Positions 50,923 to 59,220 of a DNA stretch of 64,000 nucleotides are shown piece after piece. Origin of the DNA: Bin87 sp963663945 (GTDB lineage Bacteria > Chloroflexota > Dehalococcoidia > Lucifugimonadales > UBA3495). Where the stretch lies: positions 620,001 through 684,000 of the forward strand of contig OY760687.1 in the NCBI GenBank assembly GCA_963663945.1, written 5' to 3'. The notes beneath the pieces are model-generated. The model did not search any database. It was not told where the DNA came from and worked only from the letters and a program-made list of their open reading frames with translations. A program made the translations under genes and the position numbers. Position 1 is the stretch's first letter. Each line of letters starts with the position of its first letter.

Positions 50923-52263
50923 GTGCTGACTGACCACCACGCCGCCGAGCGCGAGTACGTGCTCCGCAGCGCCCGCGATTTCGACGTCAAATTCATACGC
51001 CTGTGGTTCACCGACATCCTCGGCAACCTGAAGGGTTTCGCCATCACCGTGGACGACCTGGAGGATGCCCTGGAACTGGGTGTCGGATTCGACGGGGCGG
51101 CCATCGAGGGTTACAGCACCGACACGGAAAGTGACATGCGGGCCTTTCCGGACCCGACCACCTTCACGCTCCTGCCCTGGCGTCCCCGGCGCAACGCCGT
51201 CGCCCGCATCTTCTGCGACGTCCGCACCCCAAGGGGGGAGCCGTTCATCGGAGATCCGCGCCACGTCCTGAAGCGTAATCTGGAGCGTCTGGCCAGCCTG
51301 GGATACATCTACTACGTGGGTCCCGAGCTGGAATATTTCTACCTGCGGGACTCTGAAACGCCGGAACCTCTGGACACCTACGGATATTACGACCAACTCT
51401 CCAGCAACCCCGCCTCCGACCTGAGGCGCGACACCGTGCTCAACCTGGCCGAAATGGGCATCCCGGTCAAATACTCTCACCACGAGGGCGCGCCCAGCCA
51501 GCATGAGATCGACCTGCAGTACACCGACGCCCTCACCATGGCCGACAACGTCATGACCGCCCGGCTGGTCATCAAGGAGCTGGCCCAGCAGCAGGGCGTC
51601 TACGCCTCCTTCATGCCCAAGCCCTTTTCCTCCGCCAACGGCAGCGGGATGCACACCCACCAGTCGCTGTTCCGTGGCAACGACAACGCATTCTACGACC
51701 CGGACGACGACCTCCATCTGTCGGTGATCGGCAAGCGGTTCATTGCCGGTCTTCTGCGCCACGCTCCGGAGATCACGCTGGTGACGAACCAGTGGGTGAA
51801 CTCCTACAAGCGGCTGGTGCCCGGCTACGAGGCTCCGGTGCATGTGTCGTGGACCATGTCCAACCGGCTGGATCTGATCCGGGTACCCTCGTACAAGGCG
51901 GGATATGAAACCTCCTTGCGCGTTGAGTACCGCGCCCCCGATCCGGCCTGCAACCCTTACCTCGCGTTCAGCGCCCTGCTGGCCGCCGGCATGAAGGGCA
52001 TCGAAGAACAATACCCGCTACCTTCGCCCATCACCGGCGACGTGTCGTCCATGTCCGCCGAGGAGCGCACCGCCCGCGGCATCGGACGGCTGCCCACCAG
52101 CATGGGCGAGGCCATAAACTTGGCTGAAGACAGCGATCTGCTGCGCAAGACACTGGGAGATTTCGTCTACGAAACCCTGATCCGTAACAAGAAACAGGAG
52201 TGGGAGCAATACCGCTCCACGGTCACCGACTACGAGATTTCACGTTACCTGCCGTTGCTGTAG
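50923..52263 (+). CDS. glnA: Glutamine synthetase, type I
   Basis: A 446-residue enzyme that joins ammonia to glutamate using ATP. The signatures are VGFDGAAIEGYSTDTESDMR, the ATP/glutamate region GSGMHTHQSLFRGNDNAFYD, NSYKRLVPGYEAPVHVSWTM and the C-terminal latch helix. The adenylylated Tyr motif NLYDLPPE of the GSI-beta type is absent and the protein is short, so this is the GSI-alpha form, regulated by feedback rather than adenylylation. GTG 50923 has AGGAGA seven bases upstream. Confidence 0.95.
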   Translation: MLTDHHAAEREYVLRSARDFDVKFIRLWFTDILGNLKGFAITVDDLEDALELGVGFDGAAIEGYSTDTESDMRAFPDPTTFTLLPWRPRRNAVARIFCDVRTPRGEPFIGDPRHVLKRNLERLASLGYIYYVGPELEYFYLRDSETPEPLDTYGYYDQLSSNPASDLRRDTVLNLAEMGIPVKYSHHEGAPSQHEIDLQYTDALTMADNVMTARLVIKELAQQQGVYASFMPKPFSSANGSGMHTHQSLFRGNDNAFYDPDDDLHLSVIGKRFIAGLLRHAPEITLVTNQWVNSYKRLVPGYEAPVHVSWTMSNRLDLIRVPSYKAGYETSLRVEYRAPDPACNPYLAFSALLAAGMKGIEEQYPLPSPITGDVSSMSAEERTARGIGRLPTSMGEAINLAEDSDLLRKTLGDFVYETLIRNKKQEWEQYRSTVTDYEISRYLPLL

Positions 52264-52290
52264 ACCCGGCCCCAGGCAGAAAGGACGCTC

Positions 52291-53100
52291 ATGCAATTCT
52301 CTGGGAAACTGGTGATCATCGCCGCGCTGGCGGTGACGGTGCTGTTGGTAAGCAACATCATCGCCACCAAGCCGGTGTCGCTGTTCACCCTGCCGTTCGA
52401 CTTCATTGGCAGCAACCTGTTTGTGGTCTCCGCCGCCATCGTGTGCTTCCCCATCGGCTACATCATCAGCGACATCCTCACCGAGGTGTACGGGTTCCGC
52501 GTCGCTCGCGGCGTCATCTGGTTGGGGTTCGTATGCAACCTGATGATGGTGTTCCTGTTCTGGGTGGGCGATATTATCCCGGGCGCGGTGTTCTGGTCTG
52601 TGGAACCCGTGATCATCACCGACGACGCCGGCAACGTCGTGGCCAACCTGCCCAGCGAACACGCCTACGAGGCCATCCTGGGCGCCACCGGCTGGATCCT
52701 GCTTGGCTCCTTTGTCGCCTACATTGTCGGCGAGTTTTCCAACGCTGTCGTCATGGTCCTGCTCAAGAACCGCACGCAGGGACGCTACCTGTGGCTCCGC
52801 ACCATATCCTCAACCGTCGTGGGCCAGGGCATAGACTCCATCCTGTTTTTCACCATTGCATTTGGAGTTTCCGGACTGTGGATTGGACCCGACGGCTCGT
52901 GGCTGCCAGTGTTCAACGCTGCCATATGCGCGTGGATCGCGAAGTCGGTGTACGAGATCGTCGCCACGCCGTTGACCTACATCGTGGTTGGGTGGCTGAA
53001 GCGCACCGAGCAGATGGACGTCTACGACGCACCGCGCTCGCTGAACCCCTTCGGCGTGTTCGGCAGCGGAGATACCAACGCCGCCGCCGGCCGGGCCTGA
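52291..53100 (+). CDS. Queuosine precursor transporter (YhhQ/VUT family)
   Basis: A 269-residue membrane protein with six to seven helices of the YhhQ family, which import pre-Q0/pre-Q1 bases for queuosine in tRNA. The motifs FPIGYIISDILTEVYGFRVA and EFSNAVVMVLLKNRTQGRYL, together with TISSTVVGQGIDSILFFTIA, are diagnostic. ATG 52291 follows glnA by 27 bases with AAAGGA upstream, so it is probably in the same transcript. Confidence 0.93.
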   Translation: MQFSGKLVIIAALAVTVLLVSNIIATKPVSLFTLPFDFIGSNLFVVSAAIVCFPIGYIISDILTEVYGFRVARGVIWLGFVCNLMMVFLFWVGDIIPGAVFWSVEPVIITDDAGNVVANLPSEHAYEAILGATGWILLGSFVAYIVGEFSNAVVMVLLKNRTQGRYLWLRTISSTVVGQGIDSILFFTIAFGVSGLWIGPDGSWLPVFNAAICAWIAKSVYEIVATPLTYIVVGWLKRTEQMDVYDAPRSLNPFGVFGSGDTNAAAGRA

Positions 53101-53122
53101 ACTCGACGGGGATCTCCCTCAA

Positions 53123-53323
53123 ATGGCTGACCAAGAGCCTGAACACGATCATCCCCACGGCCATCAACACAATCGCCCAGACAGTCTGGTGTCCGCGTTT
53201 GCGAACCTGCGGGGCACCGGGCTGCCGTGGCATCGGGTGCTGTCGTTGGTGGCCTCAAACACGTGGCTGAAGGTGACTTCCCGCGGGGTTTGCTGCGGCA
53301 ACCCCGGCCAACCCGGATGTTGA
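53123..53323 (+). CDS. Small His- and Cys-rich protein
   Basis: A 66-residue frame, MADQEPEHDHPHGHQHNRPD at the start and WLKVTSRGVCCGNPGQPGC at the end. The His-rich head (six His in the first 17 residues) and the CCGNPGQPGC tail are unlike random high-GC translation and look like metal ligands. I recall similar short proteins ending in CCGNYGxPGC in Chloroflexota, but cannot verify it here. It lies 22 bases after the transporter gene, on the same strand. GGGGA is 9-10 bases upstream of the ATG. Confidence 0.6.
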   Translation: MADQEPEHDHPHGHQHNRPDSLVSAFANLRGTGLPWHRVLSLVASNTWLKVTSRGVCCGNPGQPGC

Positions 53324-53451
53324 CGGCGCTGACCCGACGCCGGCGTGACCGGCAGTTGCTTCCGGCATCAGTTCCCTGAAGGGTCCCCGCGCTTCGATAT
53401 GTTACGATTGGGCTAATCCCCATCGCGTATCGCCACCTAGGAGCCTGACTG

Positions 53452-54159
53452 ATGCACGCCGAACAGCGCCGGGTAGCCGACGAAGGCCTCCACTATCTCG
53501 TCATCTTTCCGGACGATTACGACGCCGACGCCGATTACCCGCTGGTGGTCATGTTGCACGGTTTTGGCGCCAACATGCAGGATCTGGCCGGCCTCGCTCC
53601 GTCCATCAACCGCAAGGGCTACGTGTACGTGTGTCCCAACGCGCCCATTCCCTTCGAACTTGCCCCCGGCATGATTGGCTACGGCTGGCATCCGCCCCGC
53701 GGCCAAGCCACCGAGGAGCATTTTGACCAGGCCGAGTCACTGCTGGACGACTTCTTTTCGGAGGTGCTGAAGGAGTTTCGGGCTCAGGAGGACCGCGCCG
53801 TATTGTTGGGATTCTCGCAGGGCGGCGGCATGACGTACCGCATGGGCCTGGAGCGGCCGGACAAGTTCGTTGCCTTGGTCGCGCTCAGCGCCTCCCTGCC
53901 GGATCCGGAGATCCTGCGGCCGCGCCTGCCCGACCACCGCGAGCAGCCGGTTTTCGTCGCCCACGGGCTCCACGATCAGATGGTCTCCATGGACAGCGCG
54001 CGCCGCACCCGCGAGTTCCTGGATGCGGAGAACTACAACCTGTCCTACAACGAGTACAACATGGGCCACGAAATCCCCGTGGAGGTACTCCGCGACATGG
54101 TCCCTTGGGTGGAGGCACTTCTGCCACCCCTGGTAGAAGAAACCGACCGCATCTTCTGA
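53452..54159 (+). CDS. Alpha/beta hydrolase, phospholipase/carboxylesterase family
   Basis: A 235-residue serine hydrolase of the YpfH/carboxylesterase group. The nucleophile Ser is in VLLGFSQGGGMTYRMGLE, the acid Asp in VFVAHGLHDQMVSMDSARRT, and the His in YNMGHEIPVEVL. The oxyanion loop is VMLHGFGANMQDL. Members cut short acyl esters or lysophospholipids in the cytoplasm. ATG 53452 follows AGGAGCC at about seven bases. It is a single-gene unit. Confidence 0.92.
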   Translation: MHAEQRRVADEGLHYLVIFPDDYDADADYPLVVMLHGFGANMQDLAGLAPSINRKGYVYVCPNAPIPFELAPGMIGYGWHPPRGQATEEHFDQAESLLDDFFSEVLKEFRAQEDRAVLLGFSQGGGMTYRMGLERPDKFVALVALSASLPDPEILRPRLPDHREQPVFVAHGLHDQMVSMDSARRTREFLDAENYNLSYNEYNMGHEIPVEVLRDMVPWVEALLPPLVEETDRIF

Positions 54160-54175
54160 TCTTGAACGGAGATTG

Positions 54176-54646
54176 GCATGGATGCACAGGATAGACAAGG
54201 ATTTAGATGCTACATTCCGACTTGACTCGGATCATCATCGGTTGCGCGTTTGATGTTCTGAATGAGCTCGGGCCGGGATTCTTGGAATCTGTTTACGAAA
54301 AAGCAATGGCCATCGCCGTTTGCGAAGCTGGTCTATGGGTCAGAACCCAGGCGCCTATTGAGGTACTGTTTCGTGGTCAGGTTGTGGGCGAGTTTTACGC
54401 CGATTTGTTGATTGACGACAAAGTGATAGTCGAACTCAAGGCCGTGCCATCACCATTAGCTCCAATACACGAAGCGCAGTTGATCAACTACCTGAACGCA
54501 ACCGGCGTTCCAGTAGGTCTCCTGATGAACTTCGGACAGCCCAAACTCCAATATCGCCGTTTGACCAGACGTGAACACTCCAAGGAGGACAGGTAGGCAG
54601 TTTCCCTCAATCATAGAATCATCCCATCCATCCTGATCATCCATGC
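54176..54646. mobile_element. Putative small element: GxxExxY gene between terminal inverted repeats
   Basis: The words GCATGGATG-(3)-AGGAT-(6)-GGAT at 54176-54202 recur as an inverted copy, GCATGGATG-(3)-AGGAT-(5)-GGAT, at 54646-54621. Between them lies only the GxxExxY gene. The right end is right before the ribosome site of the next gene. No target duplication or transposase is visible, so mobility is inferred from the structure. Confidence 0.5.
54207..54596 (+). CDS. GxxExxY protein (PDDEXK_3 nuclease-like)
   Basis: A 129-residue protein. The family name motif appears as GPGFLESVYEKA. The nuclease-like core is GEFYADLLIDDKVIVELKAV, giving D-x(n)-E-x-K, and LINYLNATGVPVGLLMNFGQ is the typical end. 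GxxExxY genes are common in diverse bacteria, often as repeated intergenic genes of unknown function. ATG 54207 has AAGGAT nearby but no strong ribosome site. Less GC-rich codon use than the neighbours suggests transfer. Confidence 0.9.
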   Translation: MLHSDLTRIIIGCAFDVLNELGPGFLESVYEKAMAIAVCEAGLWVRTQAPIEVLFRGQVVGEFYADLLIDDKVIVELKAVPSPLAPIHEAQLINYLNATGVPVGLLMNFGQPKLQYRRLTRREHSKEDR

Positions 54647-54681
54647 AAATTTCTCGACAATTCAAGGGAGGTATTGCAACT

Positions 54682-55608
54682 ATGAAAGCCACTGCCAAGC
54701 TGCGCCAGATGCTCGCTTCCGACCGGTTGGTCGTCGCCCCATTCGTGCTGAACGCCCTGCATGCTCGCATCGCCGAGGACGTGGGACACCAGGCCGTCTA
54801 CATGACCGGGGCCGGAACCGCCGCCGAGCGTGGTTTCCCTGACGTCGGCCTGCTGACCATGACCGAGATGGTCTCCAACGCCAAGTACATCGCCGACGCC
54901 ATCAACATTCCGGTCATCTGCGACGCCGACACCGGCTACGGAAACCCGCTCAATGTGCACCGCACCGTCCGCGAGTACGAGGCCGCCGGAGTGGCCGCCA
55001 TCCACCTGGAGGACCAGGTGTTTCCCAAGAAGTGCGGTTTCTTCGCGGGCAAGCAGGTGGTCCCGGTCGAGGAACACGTCCAGAAGATCCGTTCCGCCCT
55101 GGACGCTCGCACCGATCCCGATTTCGTCATCATCGCCCGCTGCGACGCCTACGCCGTAACTGGCTGGGAGGACACCGTCAGGCGCTGTCGGGCCTACGTC
55201 GAAGCCGGCGCCGACCTGGTATTCGTTGACGGCATCAAGTCCCAGGACGACATCCAGCGCTACGCTGCCGACCTGGCCGACGTGCCGCGCATGTATAACG
55301 GCGACCTGGCCACCACGCAGACTATGGACGAACTGGGCTACAAGATCATGATCTGCGGCAGCACCATCTGGCTCATCTACAAGCAGGTGCGCGCCGCCTA
55401 TGAAGAGCTCATGAACGATGGCATGGTCGATCCCGACCGCTACGGTACCCGCTGGGACGTCGCGTCCGTTCTGGGCCTGGACGCCATCTACGAGCTGGAA
55501 AAGAAGTACGGCGTGCAGGACGTGGGCACCGACGTTGCCGGCCTGGCCGCCGCGCAGGCCGCCCAGGCGGCCGCCGACGCTGCCGTGCTCACCCCGGCGG
55601 ACGACTGA
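54682..55608 (+). CDS. Isocitrate lyase/PEP mutase superfamily protein
   Basis: A 308-residue TIM-barrel lyase. Key parts are PVICDADTGYGNPLNVHRTV (metal-binding Asp), AIHLEDQVFPKKCGFFAGKQ (catalytic-loop Cys in KKCG) and VIIARCDAYAVTGWEDTVRR. The KKCG loop is typical of methylisocitrate lyase and related C-C lyases rather than PEP mutase. Possible roles are cleavage of 2-methylisocitrate, dimethylmalate or oxaloacetate-like acids. No prpC/prpD is nearby. ATG 54682 has GGGAGG ten bases upstream. Confidence 0.9.
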   Translation: MKATAKLRQMLASDRLVVAPFVLNALHARIAEDVGHQAVYMTGAGTAAERGFPDVGLLTMTEMVSNAKYIADAINIPVICDADTGYGNPLNVHRTVREYEAAGVAAIHLEDQVFPKKCGFFAGKQVVPVEEHVQKIRSALDARTDPDFVIIARCDAYAVTGWEDTVRRCRAYVEAGADLVFVDGIKSQDDIQRYAADLADVPRMYNGDLATTQTMDELGYKIMICGSTIWLIYKQVRAAYEELMNDGMVDPDRYGTRWDVASVLGLDAIYELEKKYGVQDVGTDVAGLAAAQAAQAAADAAVLTPADD

Positions 55609-55647
55609 CCGATCCTGCGCACCAAAGCCTCAGCGGGGAGGCCAGCG

Positions 55648-56025
55648 ATGAGTGACCGCTTCCGCATGCTATACGACGGGTCATGTCCGATGTGCAGCCG
55701 TGAGGTGCTCAATCTGTACCGCCGGCGCCCGGAGGCCATCGAGCCCGTGGACATCTCCGCCGAGGATTTCGACGCCGCCGCGTGGGGCCTGGATGCCAAC
55801 CAGGTTCAGTCCGCCATGTACGGCATCAGGCCGGACGGTACCATCACGGTGGGGATGGAGAGTCTGCGCGAGGGCTACCGCCTGGCCGGCCTGGGGTGGG
55901 TGCTCGCGTGGACGCAGTGGTGGCCGGCGCGCCCCGCCTTCGATCTCTTCTACCGCGGTTTTGCCCGAAATCGGATGCGCATCAGCAACTGGCTGGGACG
56001 GTGCGACGGTCATTGCCGCGTCTGA
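55648..56025 (+). CDS. DCC family thiol-disulfide oxidoreductase-like protein (DUF393)
   Basis: A 125-residue protein with the DCC motif YDGSCPMCSREVLNLYRRRP, then GIRPDGTITVGMESLREGYR and the Trp-rich WVLAWTQWWPARPAFDLFYR. The CxxC suggests a thioredoxin-like redox site. Physiological partners are unknown. ATG 55648 has GGGGAGG upstream. It follows the lyase gene by 39 bases and may be cotranscribed. Confidence 0.9.
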   Translation: MSDRFRMLYDGSCPMCSREVLNLYRRRPEAIEPVDISAEDFDAAAWGLDANQVQSAMYGIRPDGTITVGMESLREGYRLAGLGWVLAWTQWWPARPAFDLFYRGFARNRMRISNWLGRCDGHCRV

Positions 56026-56175
56026 GATCATTGGCTGGTCCCGCAAGGATCCTCGATGCATGTCAGCTAGCCCGGGCTGCGGACAACACATGCTCGTAGC
56101 ACCCGGGATCATGTCCGGGCGCCGGTCAGCGTATCGCGCCTGCCGGGGAAGCCGTCGCGAGGCCGTTCGATCGTA

Positions 56176-57132
56176 ATGTGGCCTTTACTCGCGTTGGGCT
56201 CTGCCCTGGCCTTTTGCTTCGTCAGCGTCTGCGACAAGCGACTGCTGTCGTTTCACCTGAATGGCGTTCCGCCCCTGTGCCTGTGGTGCGGAACCACAGG
56301 ACTGATCTACGGCACCATCGTGGCCGCGATCGTGGGAGTTCCGGCAGGCACCACCTGGCAGGTCGCGGTGATTCCCGTGGTGGCTGGCGTGTTCATGGGT
56401 TGCTCCGTGGTGCTCCTGTTCCGGGGCCTGCGCCTCATGGAGGCTTCGCGAGCCGTCGCTATTTCCCAGACCAACCCGATATTCGTCGCCATTCTGGCTC
56501 TACTGTTCCTCGGCGAGCGCATATCACTGGCCCAATGGTGCGGCATCGCCCTGGTGGTCGCCGGCGCAGTGCTCATTTCCGTGAGGCTGTTCCAGGAACG
56601 GCCCTTCGGGCGCATTGGCGCGGGTTTGGCCGTGCCCAGCACCGCGGTTTTCGACCTGCGCGACCGCAGTACGATCTATGGACCGGCGCTACTGGTGGTC
56701 AGCGCAATGTGCGCGGCCTCCAGTTTCGTCGTGACCAAGGCCGCCCTGAACGCCGAACTCCCCGTGCTGACCGTGTTCGGGATCCAGCAGGCCACGGTGG
56801 GCGCGGTGTTCTTTTGCGCTGGCCTGACCGGCGGGCGCCGCCTGTTGACTGCGGTAAAGCAACCCGGCGTTCTGGCGATGCTCCTGTTCGGCGAATCGCT
56901 GATGCCGGCGGTGTCCATCCTGCTGGGGGTCTACGCGTACAGCCTGGGCCCCGCCTCCCTGGTGGCCGCGGTGCTGGCGACCCGGCCGCTGTTCGTGTTC
57001 ATCGCCTCCACTCTTCTTTCTCGAATGCGTTGGCAGTTCCTGGACGAGTCGCTCAACCCACGGGTGCTGTTGGCAAAAGCTGCGTCCATAGTGATGATTG
57101 TAGGTGGCGTGGGCACACTCAGTTTGGGCTGA
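56176..57132 (+). CDS. EamA/DMT family transporter
   Basis: A 318-residue membrane protein with ten helices in two EamA repeats (first ending AQWCGIALVVAGAVLISVRL, second beginning near YGPALLVVSAMCAASSFVVT). EamA proteins export or import small metabolites such as amino acids or nucleobases; the substrate cannot be told. The central loop (residues about 140-165) is longer than usual. ATG 56176, with no clear ribosome site. It stands alone, with 150 gene-free bases upstream. Confidence 0.88.
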   Translation: MWPLLALGSALAFCFVSVCDKRLLSFHLNGVPPLCLWCGTTGLIYGTIVAAIVGVPAGTTWQVAVIPVVAGVFMGCSVVLLFRGLRLMEASRAVAISQTNPIFVAILALLFLGERISLAQWCGIALVVAGAVLISVRLFQERPFGRIGAGLAVPSTAVFDLRDRSTIYGPALLVVSAMCAASSFVVTKAALNAELPVLTVFGIQQATVGAVFFCAGLTGGRRLLTAVKQPGVLAMLLFGESLMPAVSILLGVYAYSLGPASLVAAVLATRPLFVFIASTLLSRMRWQFLDESLNPRVLLAKAASIVMIVGGVGTLSLG

Positions 57133-57256
57133 AACCCGAAACGTGAATTCCCGAATATCCCTCTCGTCGTTACGTTAATGATGCGTCGAATGTGGCGTAA
57201 AAGCAGTGAATCCGTCGCGAATAAAACGATAGTGTTTATCATTGTCTCATTGATAG

Positions 57257-57285
57257 TTGACAACCGCAGCCAGAACGAATAATAT
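57257..57285 (+). promoter_or_regulatory. Sigma70 promoter of the Lrp-type regulator
   Basis: TTGACA (57257-57262), a 17-base spacer and TAATAT (57280-57285) are close to consensus. Start near 57292 gives a 64-base leader. The preceding AT-rich block has GATAGTGTTTATCATTG and TCATTGATAG, which could hold autoregulatory sites. Confidence 0.75.
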
Positions 57286-57355
57286 CGTAAGCCAATTATC
57301 TACGGCGTTGGGCCTAGAGATATAACTGCATACCTAGCACGGAGTCTGCCAACCA

Positions 57356-57790
57356 ATGGACGAACTTGACCTGAAGATCATCGGTATCCTGCAATCGGAC
57401 GGGCGTGCGTCCAACGCCAAGATTGCGCGCGCTGTGGGTGTCAGCGAAGGCACCGTGAGGCGCCGGTTGCGTCGTCTCATCAAGGAAGACATCGTTCACG
57501 TGGTGGCAGTCCCCAACCTTGAGAAGATGGGCTACGGCACCACCGCGCTGATCGGTCTGGAAACCGGCCCGGGCAAGTCGGATTCCGTCGCGGAGTGCAT
57601 CGCCAACCTGGATGAAGCGCACTACGTCGTCGTCGCCACCGGCCCCTACGACGTCTTCGTCTGGACTGCTCTGGAATCGGCCGAAAGCCTGGGTGATTTC
57701 CTGCGCACGCGCATTGGCGTTATCGAAGGAGTGCAGAAGACCCAGACCTTCGTCACCCTGTCCACCAAAAAGCGTTTCACCCGGGTGTAA
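57356..57790 (+). CDS. Lrp/AsnC family transcriptional regulator
   Basis: A 144-residue regulator. The N-terminal winged helix is MDELDLKIIGILQSDGRASN, then AKIARAVGVSEGTVRRRLRR. The C-terminal RAM domain (residues about 65-140) binds an amino acid or similar ligand and forms octamers, with GPYDVFVWTALESAESLGDF as its signature. Such proteins control amino acid or nitrogen metabolism. It stands between an EamA transporter and two redox genes, which may be its targets. Confidence 0.93.
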   Translation: MDELDLKIIGILQSDGRASNAKIARAVGVSEGTVRRRLRRLIKEDIVHVVAVPNLEKMGYGTTALIGLETGPGKSDSVAECIANLDEAHYVVVATGPYDVFVWTALESAESLGDFLRTRIGVIEGVQKTQTFVTLSTKKRFTRV

Positions 57791-57840
57791 AACCGCTGCC
57801 TCCAGCGGTCCGGACCGGCGGGTCCGGGCGTCTACCTCGT

Positions 57841-57868
57841 TTGCATTGCCTATACGCCGTGCTATAAT
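57841..57868 (+). promoter_or_regulatory. Sigma70 promoter of the ferredoxin gene
   Basis: TTGCAT (57841-57846), a 16-base spacer and a consensus TATAAT (57863-57868) are seen, with a start near 57875 and a leader of about 70 bases before the ATG at 57947. Confidence 0.7.
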
Positions 57869-57946
57869 TTCTGCACCCGTGAGTTGTGGCCCGAAGTTCG
57901 GTTTGCCACTGTCAACCCACACCACATCACCCGAGGGAATGCCGCT

Positions 57947-58189
57947 ATGACCTACATCATTACCGAGCCATGCGTGGGCGTGAAAGACGCCGCGTGTGTC
58001 GACGTTTGCCCGGTGGACTGCATCTACACCACGGACGACGATGACATGTACTTCATCAGCCCCGATGAGTGCATCGACTGCGCCGCCTGCGAACCGGTGT
58101 GCCCGGTTACGGCCATATTCGCAGAGGAAGCCGTACCGTCCATGTACGAAGACTATATCAAGATCAACTACGACTACTTCAGCAAGTAG
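57947..58189 (+). CDS. Ferredoxin with two iron-sulfur clusters (7Fe/8Fe FdxA type)
   Basis: An 80-residue ferredoxin with C9, C17, C21, C25, C42, C45, C48 and C52, spaced as in Azotobacter FdI and mycobacterial FdxA. The first half, VGVKDAACVDVCPVDCIY, typically binds a [3Fe-4S] or [4Fe-4S] cluster, and the second, CIDCAACEPVCPVTAI, a [4Fe-4S] cluster. It is a soluble low-potential electron carrier. ATG 57947 has GAGGGA upstream. The next gene, 87 bases on, encodes another iron-sulfur protein. Confidence 0.93.
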   Translation: MTYIITEPCVGVKDAACVDVCPVDCIYTTDDDDMYFISPDECIDCAACEPVCPVTAIFAEEAVPSMYEDYIKINYDYFSK

Positions 58190-58276
58190 TCGTTGCGCCG
58201 ACCGGCGTACACCGACCCCGTCGTGCGCCCGGCGCTTTGCTGCCGGGCGCACGTTTAACGGTTGACACTTTCTCTG

Positions 58277-59104
58277 ATGTCTGCAATCGACCCGCAGCGC
58301 TCCGCTCGCCCTGAAGTCAACGTTGTCGTCTGCACCGACGAATACGGGTGCGGGCGCTGGTACCATGGCGGTCGCAACGCCGAGGCCGTGCTGGGCCAAC
58401 TGCAGGCCGCCGCGGACCGGTTGGACGGCGAACGGGTGCAGGTCACCACGGCCGGATGCATTCTGGGCTGCACCTACGGTCCGAGATTCGACGTCGCACG
58501 CCGTTGGTCCGGCGAAAAGACGCTCTATGGCTCCATCAGTGGGGAGGCTGTCGTCACCCGGCGAGGTCGGGTCCGTTTCGCCGCCATTCCGGATGACCTG
58601 GAGCAGGCGCTTTCCGATCACCTGGAAGAAACCGCCGTTCCCATCCATTCGCTCGGCGGAGCCAACCAGCCAGCCGACGTGGACCTACTGCGCCGGGTTC
58701 TGTCCGACTGCAGCAGTGGGTTGCGAGACGCCGGCGTGGGGCTGGCCGAATCCGTGATCATGGTGCACAACCCGGCGGCCACCGTCTCCATTCCCGCCAC
58801 GCTGGCCAACCTGCAATTTGTGGACGGCAGCGGGAACTCTTATCCAGCCGGAGACATTGGCCTGCTCACCACCGACGGGGACGGGCAGGTGGCTCTGCAA
58901 CTCAGCCGTGTCCGCCAGGTCGAGTTTCTCTACCGCCAACTGCGCAACGGCATGCCCAGCTATTCAATCTGGCTGCGCGATGACGACCTGGCTACCGTGT
59001 ACCGCATCTACCTGCGCCGCTCGGAAAATCCGGCCAACAATCCGCTGCGTCACCGACTCTTCATGGACCTCATTGAAAAGTATGGCGAAAAGGTAACCCT
59101 ATAA
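58277..59104 (+). CDS. Thioredoxin-like [2Fe-2S] ferredoxin domain fused to an unknown domain
   Basis: A 275-residue protein. Residues 12-110 look like a thioredoxin-fold [2Fe-2S] ferredoxin: NVVVCTDEYGCGRWYHGG supplies C19 and C25, and TTAGCILGCTYGP supplies C61 and C65. The rest, residues 130-275, has SVIMVHNPAATVSIPATLAN, VRQVEFLYRQLRNGMPSYSI and a polar end; I do not recognise it. A haem-iron or redox role is possible given the fused ferredoxin. Start ATG 58277 is uncertain, as a TTG at 58262 is in the same frame and neither has a good ribosome site. Confidence 0.72.
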   Translation: MSAIDPQRSARPEVNVVVCTDEYGCGRWYHGGRNAEAVLGQLQAAADRLDGERVQVTTAGCILGCTYGPRFDVARRWSGEKTLYGSISGEAVVTRRGRVRFAAIPDDLEQALSDHLEETAVPIHSLGGANQPADVDLLRRVLSDCSSGLRDAGVGLAESVIMVHNPAATVSIPATLANLQFVDGSGNSYPAGDIGLLTTDGDGQVALQLSRVRQVEFLYRQLRNGMPSYSIWLRDDDLATVYRIYLRRSENPANNPLRHRLFMDLIEKYGEKVTL

Positions 59105-59220
59105 CATCTCCCCGGGCCTGGTCGTCCGCCACCGCATCCTGCAACACGGGTCACATTCGTGATTGACGGCAACCGGTCGGGCCGACCCAGCGGGGCTAAA
59201 CTCGAGGAGGAGCGAACACA

